From positions 1,426,523 through 1,490,522 of the forward strand of contig NZ_LT592170.1 of the NCBI RefSeq assembly GCF_900088825.1: a stretch of DNA of 64,000 nt, read 5' to 3'. The stretch is from Thiomonas delicata (GTDB lineage: Bacteria; Pseudomonadota; Gammaproteobacteria; Burkholderiales; Burkholderiaceae_C). The position numbers were made by a program, and so were the translations under genes. Numbering within the stretch: the stretch's first letter is position 1; every line of letters starts with the position of its first letter. The notes beneath the pieces were generated by a model. It was given only the letters and a program-made list of their open reading frames with translations. It was not told the origin of the DNA and searched no databases. Of this stretch, positions 8,602 through 20,208 are shown piece by piece.

Positions 8602-9055
8602 AGAAGCAGCATTCATCCATCAAAACAATCACCTACAACATGCGCCGGGTGCGCCTTTGACCCGGCAACAGCCAGCACAGCCAAGGCAGCCACTTGGCGC
8701 ATGACCCTGGCCCGAGTCGGGGCCAGGCAGGGCGACCACCACGAACCGCCGGTGGCAGGCCTCGAATACGCATGGGACAGGGGCAACCGGCTCTGCGTCC
8801 CACCGCCACACTGGCCGACCAGAGTTGGCCAGTGCATGAAGCAAGACAATCTATCCAGGAAGGAAAGGGTCCAGGGTCGACGCGGCTCTCCAAGGATGCG
8901 TTCCGGCGCGGTGGGTCTGGCAAACCAAGCTGAAGGACGCATGCGCGCCCGCAACGTCCCGCTGGTGGCTGGGTGCTTGCGCTGTGATTTCGACTTCTGT
9001 CGATGACGCTTGACTTGCTGACGCCTGAATCAGTCCATGAGAGATGCCACCCATG
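8602..9055. other. Gene-free stretch downstream of the palindrome cluster
   Basis: The only ORFs are short, overlapping shadows. Several local hairpins are visible, such as TGGCCC with GGGCCA near 8709-8726. I see no convincing gene. It may belong to the origin region or the promoter of the next gene. Confidence 0.35.
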
Positions 9056-9084
9056 TTTCAGTAAACTATTTGAAATTACTGAAA
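9056..9084. promoter_or_regulatory. Operator-like inverted repeat before the nucleotidyltransferase gene
   Basis: TTTCAGTAA (9056-9064) and TTACTGAAA (9076-9084) are perfect inverse complements separated by an 11-bp AT-rich spacer. The repeat ends 13 bases before the ATG at 9098, where a repressor would block transcription or initiation. The binding protein is not identified. Confidence 0.6.
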
Positions 9085-9097
9085 TTCGCGCAACGCC

Positions 9098-10159
9098 ATG
9101 CATGCCTTTGCCCTGTACCGGGTGCACGAACAGGCCTACAGCACGCTGTTTGCCAGTCTGGCTCAATCGGCTGCCACGCAGGAGCAGGTTCTCTTGGGCG
9201 CGCCCGGCACCATCATCGAGCACAAACGGGGCGCACACGTCTATTTCGCGCGGCAGTTCATGAGTCCGGAAGGCAAGCGGTGCGAAGAAACCCTAGGGGG
9301 CACCGCCAGGGACCCTGACGTGCTGCAGCGTGTACAAACCATGCGCCAACGCATGGAGCGCAGCCACGGCCTCATCGCGCGCATTCGCGAGCTTGGGCGG
9401 CTGGGCTTTCAACTCGCCGACAACAAAACGTGCGCCACGGTTGGTGTCTTGTACAACCATGGTCTGTTTGCCGCCGGTGCTGTTCTCGTGGGCTCACATG
9501 CCTATGCCGTGCTGCTGAACATGCTGGGCATTCAGGCCGTGGCGTACCGCACCGAAGACGTCGACATCGCTCGCGGGCACCCCTTGGCCTTGGCCGGCGT
9601 ACCCGACGATGGCCTCTTGGGCATGTTGCGACAGACTGGTATTGCGTTTGTGGAGGTTCCCGGCCTGCATCCGGCTGAACCCGCAACATCGTTCACCCAA
9701 ATCGGTCCCTCTCGCTTCCATGTGGACCTGTTGGTCCCGGCCAGAACGCAGGACATTGCCATCGTCCCGGTACCCGAGTTGCGCGCGCATGCCACGGCGC
9801 TGCCCTATCTGGGCTACCTGCTTGAAAACACCCAGATGAGCGTGCTGCTGGCCCGGCACGGCGCAGTTCCGGTCCGCATTCCTGACGCCGCACGCTTTGC
9901 CCTGCATAAGCTGGTTGTCGGGCGGCTGCGTCCTGCTGCGATGCACGCCAAGGCCAGCAAGGACCTCCAGCAAGCGGCCACCTTGTTGGCCATGCTTGCC
10001 GAGCAGCGCCCGGGGGACATCGAGGACGCCTGCCAGGCCTTGCCAAGTGCCGCGCGCGCGAAGGCTCGAGGTGCCTTGTCTTTTGTGAAGAGCCTTTTGC
10101 AAAACGCGCACCCTGCGGCCATTGAGGCGTTGCAAGCTGGCCTGAGTGCCAAGGCCTGA
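9098..10159 (+). CDS. Nucleotidyltransferase-fold protein (GSU2403-like)
   Basis: A 353-residue protein. It opens HAFALYRVHEQAYSTLFASLAQSA. A central region has GVLYNHGLFAAGAVLVGSHAYAVLLNMLG, then RTEDVDIARG and FHVDLLVPAR. The GSxAY...DxDIA...D pattern is that of the nucleotidyltransferase superfamily (NTP_transf_8 / GSU2403-like). The C-terminal half (HKLVVGRLR, KASKDLQQAATLLAML) is helical, as in that family and in AbiEii-type toxins. The real substrate is unknown. No Shine-Dalgarno is obvious at ATG 9098, and a perfect operator-like inverted repeat lies just upstream. A toxin, defence or nucleotide-signalling role is an inference from fold and island context; no partner antitoxin gene is adjacent. 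Confidence 0.7.
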   Translation: MHAFALYRVHEQAYSTLFASLAQSAATQEQVLLGAPGTIIEHKRGAHVYFARQFMSPEGKRCEETLGGTARDPDVLQRVQTMRQRMERSHGLIARIRELGRLGFQLADNKTCATVGVLYNHGLFAAGAVLVGSHAYAVLLNMLGIQAVAYRTEDVDIARGHPLALAGVPDDGLLGMLRQTGIAFVEVPGLHPAEPATSFTQIGPSRFHVDLLVPARTQDIAIVPVPELRAHATALPYLGYLLENTQMSVLLARHGAVPVRIPDAARFALHKLVVGRLRPAAMHAKASKDLQQAATLLAMLAEQRPGDIEDACQALPSAARAKARGALSFVKSLLQNAHPAAIEALQAGLSAKA

Positions 10160-10465
10160 GACCTTGTGGCGACGATTTTGCAGGCTTCGGGGCCGGCGAT
10201 TTCAATCGTGGAAGCGCATGGCTTTGTCGTTACGTCGTTACGCGGTTACAGCGTGACGCCGCCGCATCAACATCGGCTCGCGCTTTGCCCGGGGCCGCCC
10301 ATTGCATCTCCAATCCGACGACGCCTCTGACCTCCGCATATTGCCGAATCGCGGACTTCTTCCGTCCCCCCGCCACTTTCGCCGCTAAGCTAGCCACACG
10401 AAGGTGGCGGCAAAGCAAGGCAAAGCCGCCAGCCGCACCAAGCGCGGCTCAACCAGGGGGAGCTG
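10160..10465. other. Intergenic stretch holding GTTAC repeats
   Basis: There is no convincing gene. The stretch contains the GTTAC array at 10229-10257, and presumably the promoter of the following PH-domain gene. Confidence 0.4.
10229..10257. repeat. Four tandem 8-bp GTTAC-type repeats
   Basis: GTTAC begins at 10229, 10237 and 10245, and the one-mismatch copy GTGAC at 10253, giving an exact 8-bp period. The segment GGTTACAGCGT is shared with the array at 5184-5194. The site is intergenic. Confidence 0.6.
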
Positions 10466-10912
10466 ATGAGCTACATCGACCGCAATCTGCTGACCAACGA
10501 GCAAATCCTGCACCGCGGCTACCTCAGCCGCATCGTGTTCGTCTCACCGTCCCTGCTTCTCCTCCTCGGGCTCGCCGTCCTCGCGCTCGACGGTGATGTC
10601 GCGGTCATTGGCGTCATCCTCCTGCTCGCAGGCGTGGCTGGTTTGCTCGGCGCCTTCATTCGTTACAAGACGTCCGAATTCGCAGTCACGAACAAGCGCG
10701 TCATCATGAAGGTAGGGCTCATCCGCAGGACCTCTGTGGAGATTGTGCTCAGCAAAATTGAGAGCATCACCGTCGACCAGGGGATTGCCGGGCGAATTTT
10801 CAACTTCGGCTCGATTGCTGTGGTCGGAACCGGCGGAACCCACGACCCGTTCCATCGCATCGCCGCGCCGCTGCAGTTTCGGCGGGCGGTGCAAGAGCAG
10901 TTGGCGGGGTAG
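10466..10912 (+). CDS. PH-domain (bPH2/YdbS-like) membrane protein
   Basis: A 148-residue protein with a GGGGAG ribosome site. It begins with a short hydrophilic segment (LTNEQILHRGYLS), then two transmembrane helices at about 26-42 and 46-64. The soluble domain starts with YKTSEFAVTNKRVIMKVGLIRRTSVEIVLSKIESITVDQGIAGRIFNFGSIAVVGTGG, which is the bacterial PH-like (DUF304) signature. The TNKRVIMKxG and KIExxxVxQ motifs are clear. Such proteins sit in the inner membrane; their ligand is usually unknown. It lies alone between gene-free stretches, so context gives no further hint. It may be cargo or remnant host sequence. Confidence 0.75.
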   Translation: MSYIDRNLLTNEQILHRGYLSRIVFVSPSLLLLLGLAVLALDGDVAVIGVILLLAGVAGLLGAFIRYKTSEFAVTNKRVIMKVGLIRRTSVEIVLSKIESITVDQGIAGRIFNFGSIAVVGTGGTHDPFHRIAAPLQFRRAVQEQLAG

Positions 10913-11143
10913 AGCACCGCCACACGTATTGCTTCCATCCGGCAAACGAATCGAAACACGCCCAAGCCTAGACGCAACCATGCGTCGCGCAGAAACTGCG
11001 CGAGGAGCTTGCGAATGTGTCATCGGAGCCCTCCTCGATGCCGGCTGCCGACCTATCCCGCCGCAGCCGGCATCTACGAGAACCTGCAGTACTCATGGGT
11101 GGGTCGGTGTCGGGCCAAACTATGCATGCCACCGCATCGCCGC

Positions 11144-12037
11144 TCAGGCACGTTTGCCCGCGTCTTCAGCGCTGACCATCTCGATGGCTGTCCAGTCGAG
11201 TTGCCCGCGCCCCTTGGCGAGACTGGTCAGCAGGCGGGCATGGAGCAAGTCGGCCAAGGGCATCGGCACCGTGGCGCTCTCGGCCGCATCGCGGACCAGG
11301 CGCACATCCTTCATGCCCAGCTCCAGCTTGAATCCCGCCGGCTCGTAAGTCTGGGCTGCCAGGATGCGGCCGTAGTTCTGATAGATGGGGCAGTTGAATA
11401 TCGTCTGTCCCAGGAAACCGGCCAGGGCCTGCCGGTCGATTCCGCTCTTCTCGGCCAAGGTGAGCGCCTCGGCCATCGCCTCCACGGCGGACAGAATCAG
11501 AAAATTGCCCGACAGCTTCACGACATTGGCAGCGCCCGGCTCCTCACCAAAGTCGTGAATGGCCTGGCCCATGGCCTCGAGCAGTGGCTTGGCACGTGCC
11601 TTGGCCTCGGCCGTGCCGGACTGGCAAATCCACAGCTTCTGCGCAGCGGCCGCTTCTGGGCGACCGAAGACAGGTGCGCTGAGCCACAGGCTGCCCCGCT
11701 TGGCATGCTCGGCAGCCAGATGGCGGGACGTTTCCGGCGAGACGGTGCTCATCGAGATATGCAGACCGCCAGCGCCCAGCCGGTCGGCAACACCCGAGCC
11801 GCCAAGGGTGACGTCCAGCAGTGCAGCGTCGTTGGCCAGCATGGTGATGACCACGCCGCCAGGGGTCACCGCCGCTGCGACCGAGTCGGCCACCTTGGCG
11901 CCTGCCGCGGCCAGCGGCGCGGCGCGCTCGCGGGAGCGGTTGTAGACCGTCAGCGCGACGCCGCTGCGCAGCACGCTCGAGGCCATGGGTTCCCCCATGG
12001 CGCCCAGACCGATGAAAGTGACCGATGAGTCTTGCAT
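11144..12037 (-). CDS. NAD(P)-dependent 3-hydroxyisobutyrate dehydrogenase-family oxidoreductase
   Basis: A 297-residue protein with ATG at 12037, preceded by AAGGAA. The N-terminus VTFIGLGAMGEPMASSVLRSG is the GxGxMG dinucleotide-binding motif, followed by VYNRS (an Arg after strand 2 suggests NADP(H)). It has the family segment SMSTVSPETSRHLAAEH, the G..GAANVVKLSGNFL helix with the expected catalytic-type lysine, and GMKDVRLVRDAAES near the end. The substrate is not predictable within the beta-hydroxyacid dehydrogenase family, which includes glyoxylate/succinic semialdehyde reductases. It is an isolated metabolic gene among mobile-element genes, transcribed against its neighbours, and is probably cargo. 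Confidence 0.85.
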   Translation of the reverse strand: MQDSSVTFIGLGAMGEPMASSVLRSGVALTVYNRSRERAAPLAAAGAKVADSVAAAVTPGGVVITMLANDAALLDVTLGGSGVADRLGAGGLHISMSTVSPETSRHLAAEHAKRGSLWLSAPVFGRPEAAAAQKLWICQSGTAEAKARAKPLLEAMGQAIHDFGEEPGAANVVKLSGNFLILSAVEAMAEALTLAEKSGIDRQALAGFLGQTIFNCPIYQNYGRILAAQTYEPAGFKLELGMKDVRLVRDAAESATVPMPLADLLHARLLTSLAKGRGQLDWTAIEMVSAEDAGKRA

Positions 12038-12410
12038 CGTGGATTCCTTGTTGGTGAGTGAGAAGGGCCCAGGACTAGGCCCCTGGCATGCCCAACCGGG
12101 AATTCTCCGTTGGATGCCGACTTTGTGCTGTCGCGGCGGGGCAGGCTTCTTTGCCAGGCCATCGGCAGCCTTGGTGCGGCCTGGTATCGGATGCATCCGC
12201 GTCACGCCATGACTATCGCAAAATCGAGAATGCCCCCGTGTTGCGCCGTTACAGGACTCTGTACGCTTGGTCACATTTCCTCCAGTTACATCTCTGCCAC
12301 TGCCCGTAAACTGGGATTCCAATCAAGTTGTATGCCAGCCTCGCCGACATCGCGCAAGCGCTGGCGGAGTACGGCAAAACAAGTACAAGGACAAGGCGTC
12401 TGTACCCTGC

Positions 12411-13965
<1,555 letters not shown>

Positions 13966-13976
<11 letters not shown>

Positions 13977-15252
13977 GTGGGTGCCGCGACCTCTCTCCGA
14001 AGTGGCTCGCGAAATCACAGTGGGATTTGTGGGGACGATGGCAGACCAGTACGTCGCCGAGGGAGTGCCGTTCTTGCGGTCGTTGAATGTTCGTCCATTC
14101 GAGATTGACCTTGGTGATGTGAAGTACATCTCGCGTGACTTCCACGACCGCCTGCGGAAGTCGGCGCTACGTCCTGGTGATGTGGTCATCGTGCGGACCG
14201 GCAAGCCAGGGACGTGTGCCGTCGTTTCAGATGCTCTGCCTGAAGCGAATTGCTCTGACGTCGTCATAGTTCGCTGCGGAGAAGAGTTGAACCCGCACTT
14301 CTTGTCCTACTGGGTAAACGCCATGGCGGCTTCGCACGTCACTGCCCATACGGTTGGCGCTGTTCAGCAGCACTTCAACGTGGCGTCGGCGAAGCTGCTG
14401 CGCCTGCCCGTTCCGCCGCTGTCTGTTCAAGATGAAGTGCTCGCTCCGTTGCTAGCTATTGACCGTCGCATCGACCTCCTGCGCCAAACCAACGCCACGC
14501 TTGAAGCCATCGCCCAGGCGCTGTTCAAGAGCTGGTTCATCGACTTCGACCCCGTGCGCGCCAAGGCCGAGGGGCGCGAGCCCGAAGGCATGGATGCAGC
14601 AACGGCGGCGTTGTTTCCAAGTGAGTTCGAGGAGTCGGCGCTGGGGGAGATTCCGAAAGGGTGGGGGGTTCGCTCGCTTGACTCGTTCGCGAACTACCTC
14701 AACGGGTTGGCCATGCAGAAGTTCCCGCCGGAGAGTGATGAAGAGTACCTGCCAGTAATCAAGATTGCACAGCTTCGTGCAGGCAACACCAGTGGCGCTG
14801 ACAGGGCTAGCTCGCGGCTTAAACCCGATTACATTGTGCGTGATGGTGATGTCCTCTTCTCATGGTCTGGTTCGCTTGAAGTGGAGCTATGGTGCGGCGG
14901 AAATGGCGCCCTGAATCAACATCTGTTCAAAGTAACGTCCAGCAAGGTGCCAAAGTGGTTCTACTACTTGGCAACGAAACAATTCCTGCCCACATTTCGT
15001 GAGATTGCCGCCCACAAGGCGACTACGATGGGGCATATCCAGCGGGTGCACTTGATGGAGGCGAGCGTGGCCATGCCAGCACCTGAAGTCTTGGACGCTC
15101 TTTCGCCGCTGATGAGGTCCATTCTGGAACGACGAGTGATTGGCGCGCTACATGCGCGGGAGTTGGCTGCCGTCCGCGACGCCCTCTTGCCACGCCTAAT
15201 TTCAGGCAAACTTCGCCTGCCCGAGGCCGAGGAAGCCTTCGCAACTTCTTGA
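13966..15252 (+). CDS. hsdS: Type I restriction-modification specificity subunit HsdS
   Basis: A 428-residue protein with two target-recognition domains. The first covers about 1-160 ([17 protein letters not shown]... [47 protein letters not shown]), including the conserved helical spacer at its end. The second covers about 210-380 ([24 protein letters not shown]...), followed by a helix ending [21 protein letters not shown], the standard C-terminus. ATG 13966 has GGGGAGG about 7 bases upstream and overlaps hsdM; a TTG at 13960 is less likely. The recognition sequence, presumably bipartite, cannot be read from the protein. The 3' gene is an Mrr-like nuclease rather than hsdR. Confidence 0.93.
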
Positions 15253-15270
15253 CCTCTAACAGGGCTCACA

Positions 15271-16314
15271 ATGGCACTTTGGCTCGTTCGCGCTGGCAAG
15301 TATGGGGAACATGAAACTCGGTTTCTCGATGACAACCGCATCTATCTGACTTGGGATGCATTTACGGAGACCGACCTATCGGTCGCGAAGGACTACGAAG
15401 GCGTCAAGGCCCTCATGTCACAGCGTTATCCAAGCGAGCCATCGCGCCGCTTGGGAAACTGGTCAGGGCAAGTGTGGGCCTTTCTCCTCGCCATGAAGGT
15501 CGGAGATTGGGTGGTAGTGCCAAGTAAGACGTCACCCACGATTGCGATTGGGGAAGTCGTCGGGCCATATGCGTTCGACCCCAAAGCGGAGCCGATGTAC
15601 CGTCACTCCCGTGCCATCAAATGGCTAAACAAGGCCGTCCTTCGCAGTGCATTTGGCCAAGACCTTCTGTATTCGATGGGTGCATTCCTGACGGTCTGCG
15701 AAATCAAGCGCAACGACGCGGAGGCGCGCGTACGCAAAATGGCGGCCAATGGATGGCGGGATGTGTTCGTGAATACGACGGCATCCGTTCCAAGCAACGG
15801 GGGTGCCGAAAGTCAGGCTGACGCGGTAGACGTGGACCTCGAAGAGCTTGCGCGCGATGCCATTGGCAAACTCATCATCCAGAGATTTAAGGGCCATGGG
15901 ATGGCGAGGCTTGTCGAAGCCATCCTAAAAGCCCAAGGTTTTGCCACGTACCTCAGCCCCGAGGGGCCAGACAAGGGAATCGACATCCTGGCAGCCGGTG
16001 GCGCTTTCGGATTCGAGCGTCCCCGCATCTGCGTGCAAGTCAAATCGGGCGACACGCCGGCGGACCGACCCGAGTTCACCCAACTTATTGGGGCAATGCA
16101 GAGTGTGAAGGCCGAGCAGGGTCTCTTTGTCTCGTGGGCGGGGTTCAAGCCGACTGTGCTTAAGGAAGTCCCGACCCATTTCTTCTCGGTGCGTGTCTGG
16201 AACGAGAAGGACCTCGTTGAGCAGGTACTGGCGAATTACGACAAACTTGACCAGGATGTCCGTGCAGAACTTCCACTCAAGCGAGTCTGGATGATTGCCT
16301 CTTCGGAGGAGTGA
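15271..16314 (+). CDS. Mrr-like restriction endonuclease within the type I locus
   Basis: A 347-residue protein. The N-terminal about 150 residues (MALWLVRAGKYGEHETRFLDDNRIYLTW...VGDWVVVPSKTSPTIAIGEVVGPYAF) form a small beta domain resembling N-terminal reader domains of modification-dependent enzymes. The C-terminal part has FKGHGMARLVEAILKAQGF, then PDKGIDILAAGG and ICVQVKSG at about 253-260. That E..GxD...QxK arrangement is the catalytic core of Mrr-type endonucleases. It starts 18 bases after hsdS and ends 42 bases before hsdR, so it belongs to the same operon. A nuclease targeting modified or foreign DNA is inferred; it could complement the type I enzyme against phages that evade it by base modification. 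Confidence 0.85.
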   Translation: MALWLVRAGKYGEHETRFLDDNRIYLTWDAFTETDLSVAKDYEGVKALMSQRYPSEPSRRLGNWSGQVWAFLLAMKVGDWVVVPSKTSPTIAIGEVVGPYAFDPKAEPMYRHSRAIKWLNKAVLRSAFGQDLLYSMGAFLTVCEIKRNDAEARVRKMAANGWRDVFVNTTASVPSNGGAESQADAVDVDLEELARDAIGKLIIQRFKGHGMARLVEAILKAQGFATYLSPEGPDKGIDILAAGGAFGFERPRICVQVKSGDTPADRPEFTQLIGAMQSVKAEQGLFVSWAGFKPTVLKEVPTHFFSVRVWNEKDLVEQVLANYDKLDQDVRAELPLKRVWMIASSEE

Positions 16315-16356
16315 GCCGAGCATAGCCAGCGAACAATTGAACACAAAGCCCAAGCC

Positions 16357-19300
16357 ATGACGAGCGCAGTCCTTGAAGACCACCTCGAACAAGCCACGCT
16401 TCAGTGGCTCTCCGCGCTCGGCTGGCAAACCGCGCATGGCCCTGACATCTCACCGCCCGACGCCAGGACCGCTGGCACCGAGCGCGACACCTACCGCCAG
16501 GTCTGCCTACCCCATCGCCTTGCGGCCACGATTCAGCGCCTGAATCCCAACATCCCGACGAGCGCACGGGACGCGGCTCTGCGCCTAGTCCTCAACCCCA
16601 ACACCCCCGGCCTCGTCGCCGCCAACCGCCAGTTCCACCGCTGGCTGGTCGAAGGTGTCCCGGTCGAGTACCAGAGGGACGGCGAAACCCGCGGCGACCG
16701 CGTCCGGCTCATCGACTTCAGCGACGTTGGCCGAAACGACTGGCTGGCCGTCAACCAGTTCACCGTGCAAGGCCCCAAGCACACCCGCCGCCCCGACCTC
16801 GTGCTGTTCCTCAACGGCCTGCCCCTGGTGGTGCTGGAACTCAAGAACCCCGGCGACGAGAACGCCGACATCTGGGGCGCCTTCAACCAGCTCCAGGCCT
16901 ACAAAGACGACATTCCCGACCTGTTCATCGACAACGAGCTGCTGGTCATCACCGACGGCATCTCCGCCCGCATGGGCTCGCTCACCGCCGACCGGGAACG
17001 CTTCATGGCCTGGCGCACCATCGACGGCCACACCACCGACCCGCTCGGGTCCATGCGCGAACTGGAAACCCTGGTCCAAGGTGCCTTCGACCGCCAGACC
17101 CTGCTCGACTATCTGCAGCACTTCATCCTGTTCGAGGACGATGGGGGGCTGGTCAAGAAGGTCGCCGGCTACCACCAGTTCCATGCCGTGCGCGCCGTGG
17201 TCGACAGCGTGCTCAAGGCCAGCGCCCCTGGCGGCTCGCGCAAGGGCGGGGTGGTGTGGCACACCCAGGGGGCTGGCAAGAGCATCGAGATGACCTGCCT
17301 GGCCGGCATGCTCATCGGGCACCCGGAGCTCCAGAACCCCACGGTCTTGATGGTCACCGACCGCAACGACCTGGACAACCAACTGTTCGGCGTGTTCGCC
17401 GGCGCCACCGAGCTGCTGCACGAAACCCCGGTGCAGGCCGCCACCCGCCCCAAGCTGCGCGAGCTGCTGGGCAACCGCCCCAGCGGCGGCATCGTCTTCA
17501 CCACCATCCAGAAGTTCGCACCTGGCGAGGACGAAGACAGCTTCCCGGTGCTGTCCGAGCGCAGCAACATCATCGTCATCTGCGACGAAGCCCACCGCAG
17601 CCAGTACGGCTTTGCCGCCAAGCTGCCCGGACAGGACGATGCCACCCGTCGCTACCGCCAGACCGCGGCCGCGCCGCTGAGCGCGCAGGATGCCGGCGCG
17701 ATTGGGGCCACCACGGCCTTGGTCACAGCGGCCCCGGCCTCCAGCGTGCGCTACGGCTACGCCCAGTACCTGCGCGACGCGTTGCCCAACGCCACCTTCG
17801 TCGCCTTCACCGGCACCCCCGTGTCGCTGGAGGACCGCGACACCCGCGCCGTGTTCGGCGACTACGTCCACATCTACGACGTCGAGCAGGCGGTCAAGGA
17901 CGGCGCCACGGTGCCCATCTATTACGAGTCGCGCCTGGCGAAGCTCGAACTCGCGGAGGAGGACACCACCTGGCTTGATGATGACGTCGACCAATTGACC
18001 GAGGACGATGAGGACGACGCCAGCAAGACCAGCAAGCTGCGCCGCTGGGCCGCGCTGGAAAAACTCGTTGGCGCACCGCCCCGGATTCAGAAGGTGGCCG
18101 CCGACATCGTCGAACACTTCGAAAACCGCCTTGCCGCCCTGGACGGTAAGGCCATGGTCGTCGGCATGAGCCGCGAGATTTGCGTCCATCTCTACGACGC
18201 TCTCGTCGCCCTGCGGCCGGAATGGCACGACCCCGACCCCGACAAAGGCGCCATCAAAATCATCATGACCGGCTCGGCCTCGGACAAGCCGATGCTCAAG
18301 CCGCACATCTACACCAAAGAGGTCAAGAAGCGCCTGGAGCGGCGCTACAAGGACCCTGCCGACCCGTTCAAGCTGGTCATCGTGCGCGACATGTGGCTGA
18401 CCGGCTTCGATGCGCCCTGTCTGCACACGATGTATATCGACAAGCCCATGCGTGGCCACAACCTGATGCAGGCCATCGCCCGGGTCAACCGGGTGTTCAA
18501 GGACAAGCCCGGCGGTCTGGTCGTCGACTACATCGGCATTGCCAACGAGCTCAAGGCCGCCCTGAAGGACTACACCCTGGCCCACGGCAAGGGGCGGCCG
18601 ACCATCGACACCCACGAGGCCCTGCGCTTGCTGCTGGAGAAGATGGAGGTGCTCCACGGCATCCTGCACGGCTGCGACTACGCGGACTTCCGCACCCAAG
18701 CCTGGCAACTGCTGCCCAAGGTGGCCAACCATATCCTGGGCCAGGATGACGGCAAGAAGCGCTTCGCCGACGCCGTCCTGTCCGCCACCAAGGCGTTCGC
18801 GCTGTGCTGCACGCTTGACGAGGCTCTTGAACACCGGGACGAACTGGCCTTCCTGCAGGCCACCAAGGCTGCCCTGACCAAGCACACCACACAGGACAAG
18901 AAGCTCAGCGACGAGCAGAAAGAACACGCGCTGCGGCAGATTCTGAGCAAGGCCGTGGTCAGCGCCGAGGTCGTCGACATCTTCCAGGCGGCCGGGTTGA
19001 ACAAACCGGATATCGGCATTCTGTCCGAGGAGTTCCTCGACGACGTGCGGCACATGAAGGAGCGCAATCTGGCGGTGGAGCTGCTGGAGCGCCTGCTCAA
19101 GGATGACATCAAGACCCGATTCAAGACCAATGTGGTCAAGGCGGCCAAGTACAGCGAATTGCTTCAGGAAAGCCTCAAGCGCTACCGCAACCGCGCCATC
19201 GAGACGGCCCAGGTCATCGAGGAACTGATTGCGATGGCCAAGCAGTTCCAGCAGGAGGCCATCAGGGGCGCCGCGCTGGGGCTGAGTCCCGAGGAGCGGG

Positions 19301-19566
19301 CGTTCTACGACGCGCTGGCCGCCAATGAGTCGGCGGTCAGAGAACTGGGCGACGAGACGCTGAAGAAGATTGCGGTCGAGCTGACGCTGAAACTGCGTAA
19401 CTCTGTAACCGTCGATTGGTCCGTGCGCGACGCGGTGCGGGCAAGCATTCGGGTGATGGTCAAGACGCTGTTACGGCGTTACAAGTATCCGCCGGACAAG
19501 CAGGAGGAGGCAACCGAGACGGTGCTCAAGCAGGCGGAGATGCTGTCGGCGGAATGGGTAGGGTGA
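16357..19566 (+). CDS. hsdR: Type I restriction endonuclease subunit HsdR
   Basis: A 1069-residue protein, the usual length. The N-terminal nuclease domain has [23 protein letters not shown], whose D...ExK residues form the PD-(D/E)XK site (about 144-163). The SF2 translocase follows: [11 protein letters not shown] Walker A (about 305), [26 protein letters not shown] box (about 409), FTGTPV motif III, and [34 protein letters not shown] for motifs V-VI. The C-terminus is helical, as in HsdM-docking regions. It needs HsdM and HsdS to cut DNA, after ATP-driven translocation. The ribosome site before ATG 16357 is weak. Two 8-bp-spaced GTAAC/GTTAC pairs lie in its 3' end. Confidence 0.95.
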   Translation: MTSAVLEDHLEQATLQWLSALGWQTAHGPDISPPDARTAGTERDTYRQVCLPHRLAATIQRLNPNIPTSARDAALRLVLNPNTPGLVAANRQFHRWLVEGVPVEYQRDGETRGDRVRLIDFSDVGRNDWLAVNQFTVQGPKHTRRPDLVLFLNGLPLVVLELKNPGDENADIWGAFNQLQAYKDDIPDLFIDNELLVITDGISARMGSLTADRERFMAWRTIDGHTTDPLGSMRELETLVQGAFDRQTLLDYLQHFILFEDDGGLVKKVAGYHQFHAVRAVVDSVLKASAPGGSRKGGVVWHTQGAGKSIEMTCLAGMLIGHPELQNPTVLMVTDRNDLDNQLFGVFAGATELLHETPVQAATRPKLRELLGNRPSGGIVFTTIQKFAPGEDEDSFPVLSERSNIIVICDEAHRSQYGFAAKLPGQDDATRRYRQTAAAPLSAQDAGAIGATTALVTAAPASSVRYGYAQYLRDALPNATFVAFTGTPVSLEDRDTRAVFGDYVHIYDVEQAVKDGATVPIYYESRLAKLELAEEDTTWLDDDVDQLTEDDEDDASKTSKLRRWAALEKLVGAPPRIQKVAADIVEHFENRLAALDGKAMVVGMSREICVHLYDALVALRPEWHDPDPDKGAIKIIMTGSASDKPMLKPHIYTKEVKKRLERRYKDPADPFKLVIVRDMWLTGFDAPCLHTMYIDKPMRGHNLMQAIARVNRVFKDKPGGLVVDYIGIANELKAALKDYTLAHGKGRPTIDTHEALRLLLEKMEVLHGILHGCDYADFRTQAWQLLPKVANHILGQDDGKKRFADAVLSATKAFALCCTLDEALEHRDELAFLQATKAALTKHTTQDKKLSDEQKEHALRQILSKAVVSAEVVDIFQAAGLNKPDIGILSEEFLDDVRHMKERNLAVELLERLLKDDIKTRFKTNVVKAAKYSELLQESLKRYRNRAIETAQVIEELIAMAKQFQQEAIRGAALGLSPEERAFYDALAANESAVRELGDETLKKIAVELTLKLRNSVTVDWSVRDAVRASIRVMVKTLLRRYKYPPDKQEEATETVLKQAEMLSAEWVG
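19397..19482. repeat. GTAAC pair and inverted GTTAC pair inside hsdR
   Basis: GTAAC begins at 19397 and 19405, GTTAC at 19470 and 19478. Each pair has the same 8-bp period seen in the intergenic arrays, and the pairs face each other as at 5128-5205. They lie in coding sequence, so coincidence cannot be excluded. Confidence 0.4.
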
Positions 19567-19646
19567 GCAAAGTGGCACAACAGCGTCGCGGAGCTTCCGT
19601 TCGCAATTGGTCTATCAGAGCATCACGATTCAGTGCGTCAATAAGA

Positions 19647-19684
19647 GAGCCGATGGCCAGCAGTCGATTGCTGGCCATCGGCTC
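19647..19684. terminator. 16-bp perfect hairpin between convergent genes
   Basis: GAGCCGATGGCCAGCA (19647-19662) pairs fully with TGCTGGCCATCGGCTC (19669-19684) over a 6-nt loop. It separates rightward hsdR from the leftward unknown operon. Neither side has a strong T run (TCTTATT on the minus side), so it may act as a transcript-end stabiliser as much as a terminator. Confidence 0.55.
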
Positions 19685-19717
19685 AAGTGTGAGCAGGTCT
19701 TGCCCGTGAAAGAGCGT

Positions 19718-20164
19718 TTAATCCAACTCGTAGTTTGCCCTGATTTCTAGACGCAAATCTTCAGCATCAAAATCTTGTGACCAATTATTGCCGTCGTCGT
19801 CTTCCTGCATCACATCTTGATAACTGTCGATGTGTCGCTGAAATGTCTCTTCATCTCGCGTACAAGCATCAATTTCAGAGCGGGACATATTGCGCCTCAA
19901 ATTATCTTTGATGCCGTCTGCAAGTCCGGAATAGTCGTCTGCAATTTCGACATCGCCAGCGTCATAAATTTGCGGCTCGCCTGCTTCCTCCGCTTCACGA
20001 TTCATTGCGCGTACCGCTGCCGTTACTGCGTCACGGCGGTACATATACGTTGAATACAGATAGGCGTTCGCTTCGTCGTCCCAGACGTACACGCTGTATT
20101 CTGGCCATTCGCTTCTCGGGTCCTTGAAGCACTCTACATAGGAACGAGGTTGAAATTCTTTCAT
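19718..20164 (-). CDS. Acidic protein of unknown function
   Basis: A 148-residue protein that I do not recognise. GGAG lies about 6 bases before the ATG at 20164. It is strongly acidic, with clusters such as QEDDDGNN and DAEDLRLE. It is rich in Tyr/Asp near the N-terminus (YSVYVWDDEANAYLYSTYMYRRD) and has no membrane segment. Negative charge of this kind is seen in DNA-mimic anti-restriction proteins and in some antitoxins, but that is speculation. The gene is less GC-rich than its neighbours, which suggests recent acquisition. It is the last gene of a leftward cluster whose promoter (21733-21761) is overlapped by a WYL-regulator operator. Confidence 0.6.
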   Translation of the reverse strand: MKEFQPRSYVECFKDPRSEWPEYSVYVWDDEANAYLYSTYMYRRDAVTAAVRAMNREAEEAGEPQIYDAGDVEIADDYSGLADGIKDNLRRNMSRSEIDACTRDEETFQRHIDSYQDVMQEDDDGNNWSQDFDAEDLRLEIRANYELD

Positions 20165-20208
20165 TGCTTACTCCGAGTTCAGTGGGTAGGTTGCGTAAGC
20201 CATCTGAC

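Noticed and set aside
12110-12410. Start of hsdM at 12267
   Set aside because: The extra N-terminal 48 residues do not look like HsdM. The family start [16 protein letters not shown] begins at 12411.
16585-19053. 822-codon ORF antisense to hsdR
   Set aside because: It is a high-GC shadow ORF. Its residues are Val/Gly/His/Leu-rich with no domain, while the plus strand carries full HsdR motifs.
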